NCBI RefSeq assembly: GCF_014639795.1
Contig: NZ_BMGC01000008.1
Coordinates: 90,035-154,034, forward strand
Length of the DNA stretch: 64,000 nt
Direction: 5' to 3'
Source of the DNA: Gordonia jinhuaensis
GTDB lineage: Bacteria > Actinomycetota > Actinomycetes > Mycobacteriales > Mycobacteriaceae
Both the position numbers and the translations under genes were made by a program. Every line of letters begins with the position of its first letter. Within the stretch, counting starts at the first letter, position 1. The notes below the pieces were generated by a model, which searched no databases, was not told the origin of the DNA, and saw only the letters and a program-made list of their open reading frames with translations. Of this stretch, positions 35,351 to 44,738 are shown piece after piece.

Positions 35351-36343
35351 GTGACGACCGTTGACCCGACTGACGCCCCGTCCGCCCCGGCATCCGACAC
35401 CCTCGCGATCCTGGGATTAGGCCTGATCGGCGGGTCACTGATGCGCGCGGCCAGTGCCGCGGGATGGCGGGTGTACGGCTACAACCGCAGCGCCGAAACG
35501 GTCTCCTCGGCACTCGACGAGGGCTTCGACGCCGGCGCCGACCTTGCCGACGTGGTGGAACGAGCCGCGGCCGACGACGCGCTCATTGTGCTCGCCACCC
35601 CGGTGACCGCGCTCGACGAAGTGATTCCCGTGGTGCACGGCCAGGCACCCGACTGCGCGGTGACCGACGTGATCTCGGTGAAACAGCAGGTCGCGCGTGC
35701 GATGGCCCGGCACGCCCCCGGTCAGCGGTATGTCGGCGGACATCCGATGGCCGGTACCGCACAGTCGGGATGGGCGGCCGGTCAGACCGACCTGTTCACC
35801 CGCGCCGTGTGGGCGATCGCCACCGACGACTCTGCCGACCCGGCCACCTGGGCGCGGGTCGCACGTCTGGCGCTCGACGTCGGCTCGGACGTCATCCCGG
35901 TGGCATCCGACGAACACGACCGCGCGGTGGCCGCAATTTCACATCTGCCCCACCTGACCGCGGCGGTCACCGCGGCCGTCGGCGCGGGCGACGGGGATCT
36001 GGCGCTGCACCTGGCGGCGGGGAGCTTCCGCGACGGCACGCGGGTCGCGGCCACCGCACCCGAACTGCAGCGCGCGATGCTCGAGGCCAATCGGATGGCA
36101 CTGCTCAACAGCCTCAGCGAGACCATCGACCGGCTCGTCGCCGCACGCGACGAACTGCGCGACCGGGGCAGTGTCGAGACGCTGATCAACGACGGCCACC
36201 GCGCGCGACTGCGCTGGGAGGAACTCTCCGCAGCACAACCGCGGCCGATCAGTGGTGTGCAGATCGGGTCGCCGGGATGGCAGGCGCAGCTGCGTGCGCA
36301 GGCACTCGACGGACGCGTGTGGACCGGTCAGCAGACCGCGTGA
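35351..36343 (+). CDS. tyrA: Prephenate dehydrogenase
   Basis: About 330 aa. The NAD-binding motif is AILGLGLIGGSLMRA (residues 19-33), and the conserved GGHPMAGTAQSGW and substrate-binding ISHLPHL are present. It oxidises prephenate to 4-hydroxyphenylpyruvate for tyrosine synthesis. The GTG at 35351 is chosen because the frame's earlier ATG at 35333 has no better ribosome binding site. It is divergent from the tadA pair, the order seen in mycobacteria (Rv3752c-Rv3754). Confidence 0.92.
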   Translation: MTTVDPTDAPSAPASDTLAILGLGLIGGSLMRAASAAGWRVYGYNRSAETVSSALDEGFDAGADLADVVERAAADDALIVLATPVTALDEVIPVVHGQAPDCAVTDVISVKQQVARAMARHAPGQRYVGGHPMAGTAQSGWAAGQTDLFTRAVWAIATDDSADPATWARVARLALDVGSDVIPVASDEHDRAVAAISHLPHLTAAVTAAVGAGDGDLALHLAAGSFRDGTRVAATAPELQRAMLEANRMALLNSLSETIDRLVAARDELRDRGSVETLINDGHRARLRWEELSAAQPRPISGVQIGSPGWQAQLRAQALDGRVWTGQQTA

Positions 36344-36374
36344 ACCGGCGCTGACCGGCTCACACCGGGCTGGC

Positions 36375-37013
36375 TCAGATCCGCGTCGCCAGACCCGGGT
36401 AGTCGATGACGAACCCGTTGGTGTCGACCGTCAGTGTCGAGGAGGCGATCGGCGAGATCACCGCGACGCCGGAGGCCGAGGACGTGTACTGCATGACGTT
36501 GGGTTCCACCCGCCACTCCGGGAGATGGATGTAGACAACCGGAACGTCGAGTTCACCGGGGCTGCGGTGCAGGGCGTTGCGGCGGATCGGCAGCGCGTTG
36601 AAGAACGGGCTCAGCGCCAGGTCCACGTCCTCGGCACCACCGAAGTCGCCGTGCTCGACCCCGTTGGGCGTCTGGATCAGCCAGTTGCGCTCGGCGTCGC
36701 GGGTGATCGAGATCTGCGTCTCCCCCGATACCCGCGTCAACATGATCGACAGTCGCCGCGTGACGCCGAGTTCGTTGGTCAGCAGGTCGTAGGAGGCGCT
36801 GAACGGCTCATGGTCGTCGGTGCCGGCCGCGATGATCTGTCCGCTGGCCTTGAGACGCAGGCCGTTGGTCATCACGCGGACCTGCTCGAGGCGCTGCGCA
36901 TCGACACCTTTCCAGGTGAAGATGGTCTTCAGCTCCGACGACGCGTCGTCGCTGCCGGACGTCTGCTCGCCGACTTCGACAGGGGTGTCTGGTGAACTCA
37001 CGTCATCAAACAT
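36375..37013 (-). CDS. Putative glycolipid-binding protein (DUF1089-like)
   Basis: 212 aa. After an acidic N-terminal tail of 25 residues the domain begins TIFTWKGVDAQRLEQVRV and continues with the repeated beta-strand pattern of the putative glycolipid-binding family. No signal peptide is visible. A role with envelope glycolipids is only suggested by the family name and the FAAL and porin nearby. No Shine-Dalgarno precedes the ATG at 37013, so the start is uncertain. Confidence 0.72.
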   Translation of the reverse strand: MFDDVSSPDTPVEVGEQTSGSDDASSELKTIFTWKGVDAQRLEQVRVMTNGLRLKASGQIIAAGTDDHEPFSASYDLLTNELGVTRRLSIMLTRVSGETQISITRDAERNWLIQTPNGVEHGDFGGAEDVDLALSPFFNALPIRRNALHRSPGELDVPVVYIHLPEWRVEPNVMQYTSSASGVAVISPIASSTLTVDTNGFVIDYPGLATRI

Positions 37014-37183
37014 AGGAGACCGGTCGCCCCGACCACCAGACGAGTCCGGATAAGCGGGCAAATCCGGCACCGCGTTCGTGTGGCAGCACGTCGCGCAACC
37101 GGGTAAAAACGACCTCGTCACGCGCCACCGACCCCGCCCGCTCCGGCTCGAGGTGCGCGGAGAATCGACGAGCTGGAGGTCCG

Positions 37184-37957
37184 GTGGTGCGCAGAGCACC
37201 GGTGCTGGTAGCGCTGGCGGCGATCGCGGTACTCGTCGCCGCGATCACCGCGATCGGACTCGGGATGGTCGGCAAGTCTCCGCACGCCACCGCATCCGAC
37301 GCCGATCACCGGGTCGGCGCACTGTTCTTCGGCGACAATGTCCGCCACGACTGCACCGGATTCGTCGTCGCCAGCCGGTCGGGCGATCTGGTGATGACCG
37401 CCGCGCACTGCCTTCCCACCGACGGCACACCGATGTACTTCACCCCGGGATACGCCAAAGGCGCCGCACCACACGGCGTGTGGCGGGTGACCGATGTGTT
37501 CGTCTCGCCGCAGTGGAACGAGTCCTTCGACATCGACCACGATTACGCAGTCCTGCGTGTCGCGCCGCCGGCCGGGACGAGATCACGTCTGTCGAGAGTG
37601 GTGGGCGGCGGGCTGCACCTCGGTTCGGCACCGAAGGCCGACACCACCGTCCACATCATGGGCTATCCCGCCGGCGTCGACGACCCGCAGCAGCGCTGCA
37701 CCACCCGCGTCCGCTATCAGAACTCGATCGCCGCGATCGACTGCAACGGACTCCCCAACGGCACCAGCGGATCCCCGTGGGTCACCGACCGTGGAGTGGT
37801 GGTTGGGCTGATCGGTGGATTCGAACAGGGCGGGTGTATCGACGCCGTCTCTTACACACCGGAATTCGGCGCCGACACCACGCGGCTGGTCGCGCGGGCC
37901 GACTCCGCCACCCGCGGCGATGTACTCAGCGCATCGGCCCCTCAGAGCTGCGGCTGA
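37184..37957 (+). CDS. Secreted trypsin-like serine protease
   Basis: 257 aa with an N-terminal signal or anchor helix (PVLVALAAIAVLVAAITAIGLGMV). The chymotrypsin triad is complete: H in MTAAHC, D in IDHDYAVL and S in LPNGTSGSPW. The position is therefore outside the cell membrane. GGAGGT lies just upstream of two adjacent GTG codons, either of which may be the start. It overlaps the convergent FAAL gene by 16 nt. Confidence 0.85.
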   Translation: MVRRAPVLVALAAIAVLVAAITAIGLGMVGKSPHATASDADHRVGALFFGDNVRHDCTGFVVASRSGDLVMTAAHCLPTDGTPMYFTPGYAKGAAPHGVWRVTDVFVSPQWNESFDIDHDYAVLRVAPPAGTRSRLSRVVGGGLHLGSAPKADTTVHIMGYPAGVDDPQQRCTTRVRYQNSIAAIDCNGLPNGTSGSPWVTDRGVVVGLIGGFEQGGCIDAVSYTPEFGADTTRLVARADSATRGDVLSASAPQSCG

Positions 37958-39810
37958 CGCTGCGACCGCGAGGCCAGTGCCGCCCGCACGAATTCGGCTG
38001 CGGCCTGCGCCTGGTCGAACTGTCGGGCGGCGGCGATGTCGTCTGCTGCCGTTGCCGGCCGGCGAGTCGCCACCGGCGCGAGCTCGCCGGCGAGGAAACG
38101 CCTCCTGCACTCCCCCCGCTGGATCTTGCCGCTGGAGGTGGTCGGGATGGACATCGGTTCCACCACCAGCACCGAATGCACCTGCAGGCCGAAACGTTGT
38201 GCGACACGCTCGTGGATGGTCTCGAGAACGGTGTCATGCTCAGCCGGGTCGACCTTCGCGCGGTCGGCCTCGACAACCACCACCAACTGTTCGACCTGCC
38301 GCACACCCGGGGTGAAGGCGAATGCGGCGGCCCGTCCGGTCAACAACCCCGGATGCACCGCCAGTGCGGTGTGCTCGATCTCGTGCGGGTAGTGGTGTCC
38401 GCCACGGATGACGATCAGGTCTTTGCACCGCCCGGCAACGTACAACTCACCCGCACGGAGAAACCCGAGATCACCGGTGCGTAGACACGGCGCCTCGGAG
38501 TCGTCAGAGCCATCGGGACTGTCGAAGTTGTCTGGGCTGTCGACGAACGCACCGAACGTCTGCTCGGTCGACTCCGGCCTGCCCCAGTATCCCTGGCCCA
38601 CAGAACTTGCCGCCCACCAGATCTCGCCGATGTCGCCGTCGCCGCAGCGGCGTTGGGTCACCGGGTCGACGATGAGCGCCGCACCACCGCGCAGCCGGCC
38701 GCACGACACGATGGCCATGCTGTGCTCACCGGGTTCGGTCTCGACGATCTCATCGGCAGCCAGAGCGGTGCGGTCGATGTGCATGACCTTCGGTGCCGCC
38801 TGATCTGATCCGCCCGACACGAGCAGGGTGGCCTCGGCGAGGCCGTAGACAGGCTCGAATGCCCCGGGGTCGAAACCGGCGACGGCGAAGGCCTCGGCGA
38901 AGGCGCTCAATGTTCCCGCCCGCACCGGTTCGGCACCGTTCATCGCGGTTCTCAGATGCGAGAGATCCAGTGCCGCACGCTCGTCCGGAGTGCTGTTCTC
39001 GACGCACATCTGGTAAGCGAAATCGGGTGCGACGGTGTAGGTGGCGCCGCGTCGCGACAGTGCCTCCATCCAGCGCATCGGCCGCTTCACGAATGACGTG
39101 GGAGACATCAGATGCGCGGTACACCCGAGGTAGACCATCGACAGCACACCGCCGATGAGACCCATGTCGTGATGGGACGGCAACCACAGGCAGGCGATGT
39201 CCGCATCTGTACCCTGCCAGGACTCGCGGATCGATTCCATGTTGTCGATCAGATTGAGGTGTTTCAGCACAACACCTTTCGGCGTCGTCGTCGAACCCGA
39301 TGTGTACTGGATCATCGCCGTGGTGGTGTCGTCGACGACCGGCGGCGACCACGCGTCAGGGTCGCCGGCCGGTGCATCCATCAGTCCCCACACCAAGTCT
39401 CGTCCTTCGTCGAGGGCGTCGAGTGCGGTCATGATCTCCGAATGCGTCTGCGTGACACCGAGTGCGAGGCGGGCGCGGGCGTCGGGGACCACCGCCGACA
39501 ACCTCGGCGCGAGGCGCTCGTGAACCGGGACGGCGACGGCCCCGGCATACAGACAGCCGAAGAATCCGGCGATGTGATCGAGGCCCGGACGGCAGAGCAC
39601 CAGAACCCGCTCGCCGGCCGCGCCGTGGCCGGTCAGGTCGGCCGCAATGGCACGAGCGCGCCGGTCGAGTTCAGCGAAGGTGAGCGTCACCTCATCCACG
39701 CCGTCGCCGTCGTAGGAGAAGGTGAACGCGACTTTGTCGCCGAGGACCTGAGCACGATTGCGTAGAACATCCACCAGTGTGTACTCAGTCCGTCGCGAGT
39801 GTTTTGCCAT
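37942..39810 (-). CDS. Fatty-acyl-AMP ligase (FadD/FAAL family)
   Basis: 622 aa. The ANL-family P-loop is YTSGSTTTPKGVV, with WLPSHHDMGLIGG, YGLAEATLLVSGG, LRTGDLGFLRAGELYVAGRCKDLIVIRGGHHYP and the C-terminal catalytic lysine in TTSSGKIQRG. The YPHEIEHT wording and length fit FAALs, which load acyl-adenylates on polyketide synthase carrier domains, rather than FACLs. FadD32 in mycolate synthesis is the best known example, but no PKS is adjacent here, so another acyl product is equally likely. It contains an odd Asp/Ser/Pro-rich insert (DSPDNFDSPDGSDDSEAP). Confidence 0.85.
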   Translation of the reverse strand: MAKHSRRTEYTLVDVLRNRAQVLGDKVAFTFSYDGDGVDEVTLTFAELDRRARAIAADLTGHGAAGERVLVLCRPGLDHIAGFFGCLYAGAVAVPVHERLAPRLSAVVPDARARLALGVTQTHSEIMTALDALDEGRDLVWGLMDAPAGDPDAWSPPVVDDTTTAMIQYTSGSTTTPKGVVLKHLNLIDNMESIRESWQGTDADIACLWLPSHHDMGLIGGVLSMVYLGCTAHLMSPTSFVKRPMRWMEALSRRGATYTVAPDFAYQMCVENSTPDERAALDLSHLRTAMNGAEPVRAGTLSAFAEAFAVAGFDPGAFEPVYGLAEATLLVSGGSDQAAPKVMHIDRTALAADEIVETEPGEHSMAIVSCGRLRGGAALIVDPVTQRRCGDGDIGEIWWAASSVGQGYWGRPESTEQTFGAFVDSPDNFDSPDGSDDSEAPCLRTGDLGFLRAGELYVAGRCKDLIVIRGGHHYPHEIEHTALAVHPGLLTGRAAAFAFTPGVRQVEQLVVVVEADRAKVDPAEHDTVLETIHERVAQRFGLQVHSVLVVEPMSIPTTSSGKIQRGECRRRFLAGELAPVATRRPATAADDIAAARQFDQAQAAAEFVRAALASRSQRQPQL

Positions 39811-40123
39811 CGCCGCCCATCTCCCACCCGACAGCCGCCTCTGGTCGAGACGCCGCCTCCATCCGAATCATGTTGAACCACAACATGACCGATCGTCATC
39901 GTTATGCCACACCACGGGCATTCGGTAGATGCTATCGGAAACGAGGTGTCCGACAGATCGGATTGCGCACTCCCGTCCAAGAAACTTTGTTTTGAGAAGA
40001 AATCTGCGAAACCGCATTTCGAGACCAGGCTCTCAGGCTACGTTCAGCTTGCGTTGAATCATCAACTCAGTCGCAATTCCGCCAGATGCGTTCGCTTCCC
40101 ACATGCTCGAACTAGGAGACCCC
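39811..40123. promoter_or_regulatory. Divergent intergenic region before the porin gene
   Basis: 313 nt between FAAL and porin starts, clearly lower in GC than the genes. No gene is seen. The only regular feature is a small palindrome, GTTGA-ATCA-TCAAC, at 40053-40066, about 60 nt before the porin start. Promoters for both genes should lie here but none could be fixed. Confidence 0.4.
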
Positions 40124-41761
40124 GTGCACCGTTCACCCTCCGTCGCTGCCGACGTGAAGGAATCACACCGCCGACCGCTGATCACCACCGGCGCAGCACT
40201 TCTCGGCGCGGGCGCCGTTGCGCTCATGCCGGCGATGAACACCGCAGTCGCTGCTACCGCCACCCCGGCGCCGGTAGCCTCGACCACCGAGTGGCAGCCG
40301 CTGGCGTCCTACGTCAATGCGCTCAACAACACCTCGAAAAACGCGTCGACGCTTCTCGACAACTTTCTACTGGCCCCAGGACTGCCGCTACAGCAGATCA
40401 TCCTCAACCAGTCGCGCTACCTCAATCAGGTGCTCAACGACCCGTCGAGCCTGAACACCGTTCTCGACCAGATCAGCAAGAACTTCACCTCTGTGATCAC
40501 CGGGGTCACGCTGATCGGGGCCGACAAGGACACCACCGACGCTGTCACCACCCACAGCGTCGATGGCCTCCACAATCTCCTTCTCCAGCAGATTCCCGGG
40601 CTGTTACCGTCCGGCGGTGCACTGGACCCCGACCTGGTGAAGTCCGTACTCAACGTTCTCGCCTCGCCGGTCAGCGGCATGCTGATGGGGTTGGTCGGAC
40701 CGGTTGTCAGCCCGGCAGTCGCGATCCTCAACAGCGCGTTCGCGATCGCGGCTGCCATCGGTGCCGGTGATGCCGGGGCGGCGTTCGCCGACGTCTGGGA
40801 CACTCCGGCGAATGTGATCAACGCCTTCTTCAACGGCGCAACCCTCAACCTCGACGCACTGGCCCCGATCCTGAACGATTCGGGCGCACTCGGCACCGGG
40901 ACCACCATCAACGCACTCGACATCGCCTTCGGGGGTTTGCTGAGCACCGGCGCCATCGGTCGCGACAAATACGAGATGGGCGGCAATGTCGGGAACATCC
41001 AGGCTCCCGGCGGCTCGATCTTCAACAGCATCGGGATGAACGTCACCACCGATGCTCTCGGTTTCCCGATCACACTGAACATTCCCGGACAGGGCATCGG
41101 ACCCATCGGCGCCATGGAAGGCCTGGCCCAGACTGTCGGCGCACTCCTCGGCGACCAGTGGGATGGCAAGAACGGCAAGCCCGTTCCGCCGCTTGCCGGG
41201 ATTCAGTTCCCGACGCTGACCACGCCGACCGGCGGCGCCGACGTGGTGAGCGCACTGCACGACTGGTTGTCGTCGATCGTCACCGACACCGGTTCCACGG
41301 CATCCGAAGGGTCCACCGAGACCGGCACGCCGGCTGACGACACTGCCGCTGCAACAACGGCTGCGCGCAGCGATGCGACTCCCGCTGCACCGGTGAGCAC
41401 CGCCGTGCAAGCGGTTTCTGCTGTCTCGACGACCAGCGAATCGGCTCCCGTCGAGTCCGCACCGGCGAGCACCCCGGCACCCAGCACCCCGGTCACGAGC
41501 GAGCAGACCGCCGCACCAGCGGGAGCCACCGCATCGGATAGCGCACCGGCCACCGAGGCAGCCAGTTCGGATGCCACCCCGGCCCCCGACACCCCCGCCA
41601 CCACCGATGCGTCGTCGGCGAGTACTTCTTCGCCGAGTACTTCCTCGGATACTGCACCGAGTACGGCGGCATCGTCAGACACCAAGTCCGACAGCACATC
41701 CGGAGCGTCGACCGCCGACACATCCGCGTCGACGTCTGCGGTGTCGACAGCGGCCGCATAA
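40124..41761 (+). CDS. gjpA: Outer-membrane porin-like protein (GjpA-type)
   Basis: About 545 aa from a GTG with AGGAGA 4-5 nt upstream. An N-terminal region (HRRPLITTGAALLGAGAVALMPAMNTAVAA) is an export signal. The central 350 residues are rich in small, uncharged and hydrophobic residues with repeated NxF and GxxxG patterns, resembling the channel-forming GjpA of Gordonia jacobaea as remembered. The last 155 residues are almost only S, T, A, P, D and E and look like an exposed, possibly glycosylated, tail. The name rests on memory of that family. Confidence 0.65.
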   Translation: MHRSPSVAADVKESHRRPLITTGAALLGAGAVALMPAMNTAVAATATPAPVASTTEWQPLASYVNALNNTSKNASTLLDNFLLAPGLPLQQIILNQSRYLNQVLNDPSSLNTVLDQISKNFTSVITGVTLIGADKDTTDAVTTHSVDGLHNLLLQQIPGLLPSGGALDPDLVKSVLNVLASPVSGMLMGLVGPVVSPAVAILNSAFAIAAAIGAGDAGAAFADVWDTPANVINAFFNGATLNLDALAPILNDSGALGTGTTINALDIAFGGLLSTGAIGRDKYEMGGNVGNIQAPGGSIFNSIGMNVTTDALGFPITLNIPGQGIGPIGAMEGLAQTVGALLGDQWDGKNGKPVPPLAGIQFPTLTTPTGGADVVSALHDWLSSIVTDTGSTASEGSTETGTPADDTAAATTAARSDATPAAPVSTAVQAVSAVSTTSESAPVESAPASTPAPSTPVTSEQTAAPAGATASDSAPATEAASSDATPAPDTPATTDASSASTSSPSTSSDTAPSTAASSDTKSDSTSGASTADTSASTSAVSTAAA

Positions 41762-41772
41762 CAACTGGCCGA

Positions 41773-41808
41773 GGGGCGTTCGGCTCGAGTCATCGAGCCG
41801 AACGCCCC
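41773..41808 (+). terminator. Terminator after the porin gene
   Basis: A perfect 16-bp stem (GGGGCGTTCGGCTCGA and its complement) with a GTCA loop lies 12 nt after the stop codon. A second small hairpin (CCCCCG-CCTG-CGGGGG, 41805-41820) overlaps its right arm. Confidence 0.85.
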
Positions 41809-41884
41809 CGCCTGCGGGGGAACTGGATGCCCACGCTGATGTCGACGGCGCTCTCAGCCGCTCGAGCGGACCTAAGATGTGCCG

Positions 41885-43021
41885 GTGACGACCTCCACCA
41901 CATCTGACGTACTCGTGATCGGCGGCGGTATCGCCGGCGTGTCGCTGGCCTATCGACTGGCCGCCGACAGAACCGTACGACTGATCGAACGTGAGCCAAC
42001 ACTGGCTTATCACACCACCGGTCGCTCGGCGGCTCTGTACCTCGAATCCTTTGGCAACGCACCGATCCGAGCGCTCACGGTGGCAAGCAAGCCGTTCTTG
42101 ACCGACCCGCCTGAGGGTTTCGACCGCCCGATATTGACCCGACGCGGATCGATCGACATCGCGGGCCTCGGCCGCGGCGACGCGGTGCGCGCGCTCTATG
42201 AGGACACCCGAGTGCTCAACGAATCGGCGACGCTGATCACGCCCGAGCAGGCCGGTGACCTCATCCCGTTCTTGCGCGCCGACCGCGTCGAGGCCGCGAT
42301 GTATGACCCTGATGCCGCCGACATCGACGTCCACGCGCTCCATCAGGGATTCGTGCGCGGCGCGAAGGCTGCCGGAGCGGTGATCGAGACCGGATTCGGG
42401 GTGGTCGATCTCTCGCACTCCGGCGATCTGTGGACGGCCACCGACGGCAACGGCAATCGCCGCAGCGCGCCGGTGGTGGTCGATGCGGCCGGTGCGTGGG
42501 CCGACGTGATCGGGGACCTTGCCGGTGCAACCACGATCGGCCTGATGCCGTTGCGCCGCACCGCATTCATGCTCCCCGCCCCGACCGGACTGGATCTGCG
42601 CGACATCCCGACCGTCTCCGATGTCGACGAGACCTTCTACGTCAAACCCGAGACCGCACAGCTGCTCTGTTCTCCGGCTGACGAGACGCCCAGCGAACCG
42701 GTCGACGCGAAACCCGAGGATCTCGACATCGCCAAGGCGCTCGAGGCGATCGGCGAGTACACCACACTCGACACCCGGCGCGTACTCACACCGTGGGCCG
42801 GACTGCGCAGCTTCGTCGCCGACCGCACCCCGGTGATCGGCTACGACGAGAACGCCGACGGCTTCTTCTGGTGTGCCGGGCAGGGCGGTTACGGGATTCA
42901 GACGTGCGCTGCGCTCTCCGACGTGGCTGCGGCGCTGGTCCGGGGCGACGCGCTCCCCGACTACGTCACCGACAAGGGACTTGATGCCGCAGCCCTGAGT
43001 CCGCAGCGTTCGTTACCCTGA
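41885..43021 (+). CDS. FAD-dependent oxidoreductase, DAO (glycine oxidase-like) family
   Basis: 378 aa. It starts with a Rossmann FAD motif (DVLVIGGGIAGVSLAYRLAA) and ends with the DAO signature TPVIGYDENADGFFWCAGQGGYGIQTCAALSDVAAAL. Likely oxidises an amino or imino acid. The -10 TAAGAT (41873-41878) ends 6 nt before the GTG at 41885, so that codon is taken as a leaderless start; GTG 41879 would be too close to the -10. The substrate is not predictable. Confidence 0.83.
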   Translation: MTTSTTSDVLVIGGGIAGVSLAYRLAADRTVRLIEREPTLAYHTTGRSAALYLESFGNAPIRALTVASKPFLTDPPEGFDRPILTRRGSIDIAGLGRGDAVRALYEDTRVLNESATLITPEQAGDLIPFLRADRVEAAMYDPDAADIDVHALHQGFVRGAKAAGAVIETGFGVVDLSHSGDLWTATDGNGNRRSAPVVVDAAGAWADVIGDLAGATTIGLMPLRRTAFMLPAPTGLDLRDIPTVSDVDETFYVKPETAQLLCSPADETPSEPVDAKPEDLDIAKALEAIGEYTTLDTRRVLTPWAGLRSFVADRTPVIGYDENADGFFWCAGQGGYGIQTCAALSDVAAALVRGDALPDYVTDKGLDAAALSPQRSLP

Positions 43022-43073
43022 TCACATGATCGGACATGGTGGTTCGATCTCGCGGACAAGGGGATGAGAACAC

Positions 43074-44738
43074 ATGCCGGTCGAACACGATGTGATCGTC
43101 GTCGGAGCGGGCCTCGCAGGCCTCGTGGCCACCTACGAGCTGACCCAGGCAGGCAAGCGCGTACTCGTCGTCGACCAGGAGAATCGCAACAATCTCGGCG
43201 GTCAGGCGTTCTGGTCGCTGGGCGGATTGTTCCTCGTCGACAGTCCTGAACAGCGACGGCTGGGCATCAAGGACTCCCACGAGCTGGCGCTGCGCGATTG
43301 GTTGGGTTCGGCTGGCTTCGATCGTGATCGCGAGGACTACTGGCCGCGCCAATGGGCGCGCGCCTACGTCGACTTCGCCGCCGGCGAGAAGCGGCAGTAC
43401 CTGCATGATCTCGGGCTGCGCATCACACCCGTGGTCGGCTGGGCCGAGCGCGGTGACGGCCGCGCCGACGGTCACGGCAACTCGGTGCCGCGATTCCATC
43501 TGACCTGGGGCACCGGCCCCGAGGTGGTCCGGGTGTTCGCCGAACCCGTTCTCGATGCCGAACGGCGCGGTCTGGTGACCTTCGCCTTCCGCCACCGGGT
43601 CGACGAGGTCGTGGTCGCCGACGGCGCCGCCGTCGGCGTGCGCGGCGCGACCCTGGCATCCACCGACCTTCCCCGAGGTGTTGCCTCAAGTCGAGAAGTG
43701 ATCGGCGACTTCGACTTCCGTGCGCAGGCGGTGATCGTCACCTCCGGCGGTATCGGCCACAACTTCGACCTCATCCGCCGCAATTGGCCCACCGAACGCC
43801 TCGGTCCCGCGCCCGAGCACATGATCGCCGGTGTCCCGGCACATGTCGACGGTCGGATGCTCGGCATCTCCGAGGATGCCGGCGCGAGCATCGTCAACCG
43901 GGATCGTATGTGGCATTACACCGAGGGCATCACCAACTGGGATCCGATCTGGCCGCATCACGCCATCCGGATCATCCCCGGCCCGTCCTCACTGTGGCTC
44001 GATGCGACCGGAAAGCGTTTCGACGCACCGAATTTCCCCGGCTTCGACACCAATTCGACGATGAAGGCGATTCTGGCCACCGGTTACGACTACTCCTGGT
44101 TCATCCTCACCCGCTCCATCGTGGAGAAGGAGTTCGCGCTGTCGGGATCCGAGCAGAACCCCGACATCACCAGCAAGGACCTGCGATTCGCGGCGAAGAG
44201 CCGGTTGGCCAAGGGGGCGCCCGGTCCGGTTCAGGCATTCCTCGACCGCGGCGAGGATTTCGTGGTCGCCGACACCCTGCACGAACTGGTCGACGGGATG
44301 AACAAGATCACTCGCGGACCGGCACTGGACCTCAAGGACATCGAACGCGAGATCAGCGCGCGTGATGCCCAGGTGGTCAACAAATTCGCCAAAGACGCGC
44401 AGATCATGGCGATCAACAACGCACGAGCCTTCCTCGGCGACAAGGTGGTTCGCGTCGCGAAACCCCACCGACTCCTCGATCCCGATCACGGTCCGCTGAT
44501 CGCCGTGCGGCTCAACATCCTGTCGCGCAAGACACTGGGCGGACTCGAGACGAATCTCGACTCGCAGGTGATGCGTCCCGACGGCAGCGCATTCGACGGC
44601 CTCTACGCGGCCGGTGAGGTCGCCGGATTCGGCGGCGGCGGAGTACACGGCTACAACGCCCTGGAGGGGACCTTCCTCGGCGGCTGCATCTTCTCCGGCC
44701 GGGCCGCTGGTCGCGCACTGGCAAGGGATCTGGCGTGA
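43074..44738 (+). CDS. FAD-binding dehydrogenase (fumarate reductase/3-ketosteroid dehydrogenase-like)
   Basis: 554 aa. The N-terminal FAD motif is VIVVGAGLAGLVATYELTQAGKRVLVVDQE, with NNLGGQAFWSLGG next, and the C-terminal FAD-binding part is GLYAAGEVAGFGGGGVHGYNALEGTFLGGCIFSGR. This is the flavoprotein family of succinate dehydrogenase/fumarate reductase and KstD. AAGGGGATGAG lies upstream of the ATG. The next gene, an SDR, overlaps by GTGA, so the two may act on one substrate. Confidence 0.85.
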   Translation: MPVEHDVIVVGAGLAGLVATYELTQAGKRVLVVDQENRNNLGGQAFWSLGGLFLVDSPEQRRLGIKDSHELALRDWLGSAGFDRDREDYWPRQWARAYVDFAAGEKRQYLHDLGLRITPVVGWAERGDGRADGHGNSVPRFHLTWGTGPEVVRVFAEPVLDAERRGLVTFAFRHRVDEVVVADGAAVGVRGATLASTDLPRGVASSREVIGDFDFRAQAVIVTSGGIGHNFDLIRRNWPTERLGPAPEHMIAGVPAHVDGRMLGISEDAGASIVNRDRMWHYTEGITNWDPIWPHHAIRIIPGPSSLWLDATGKRFDAPNFPGFDTNSTMKAILATGYDYSWFILTRSIVEKEFALSGSEQNPDITSKDLRFAAKSRLAKGAPGPVQAFLDRGEDFVVADTLHELVDGMNKITRGPALDLKDIEREISARDAQVVNKFAKDAQIMAINNARAFLGDKVVRVAKPHRLLDPDHGPLIAVRLNILSRKTLGGLETNLDSQVMRPDGSAFDGLYAAGEVAGFGGGGVHGYNALEGTFLGGCIFSGRAAGRALARDLA

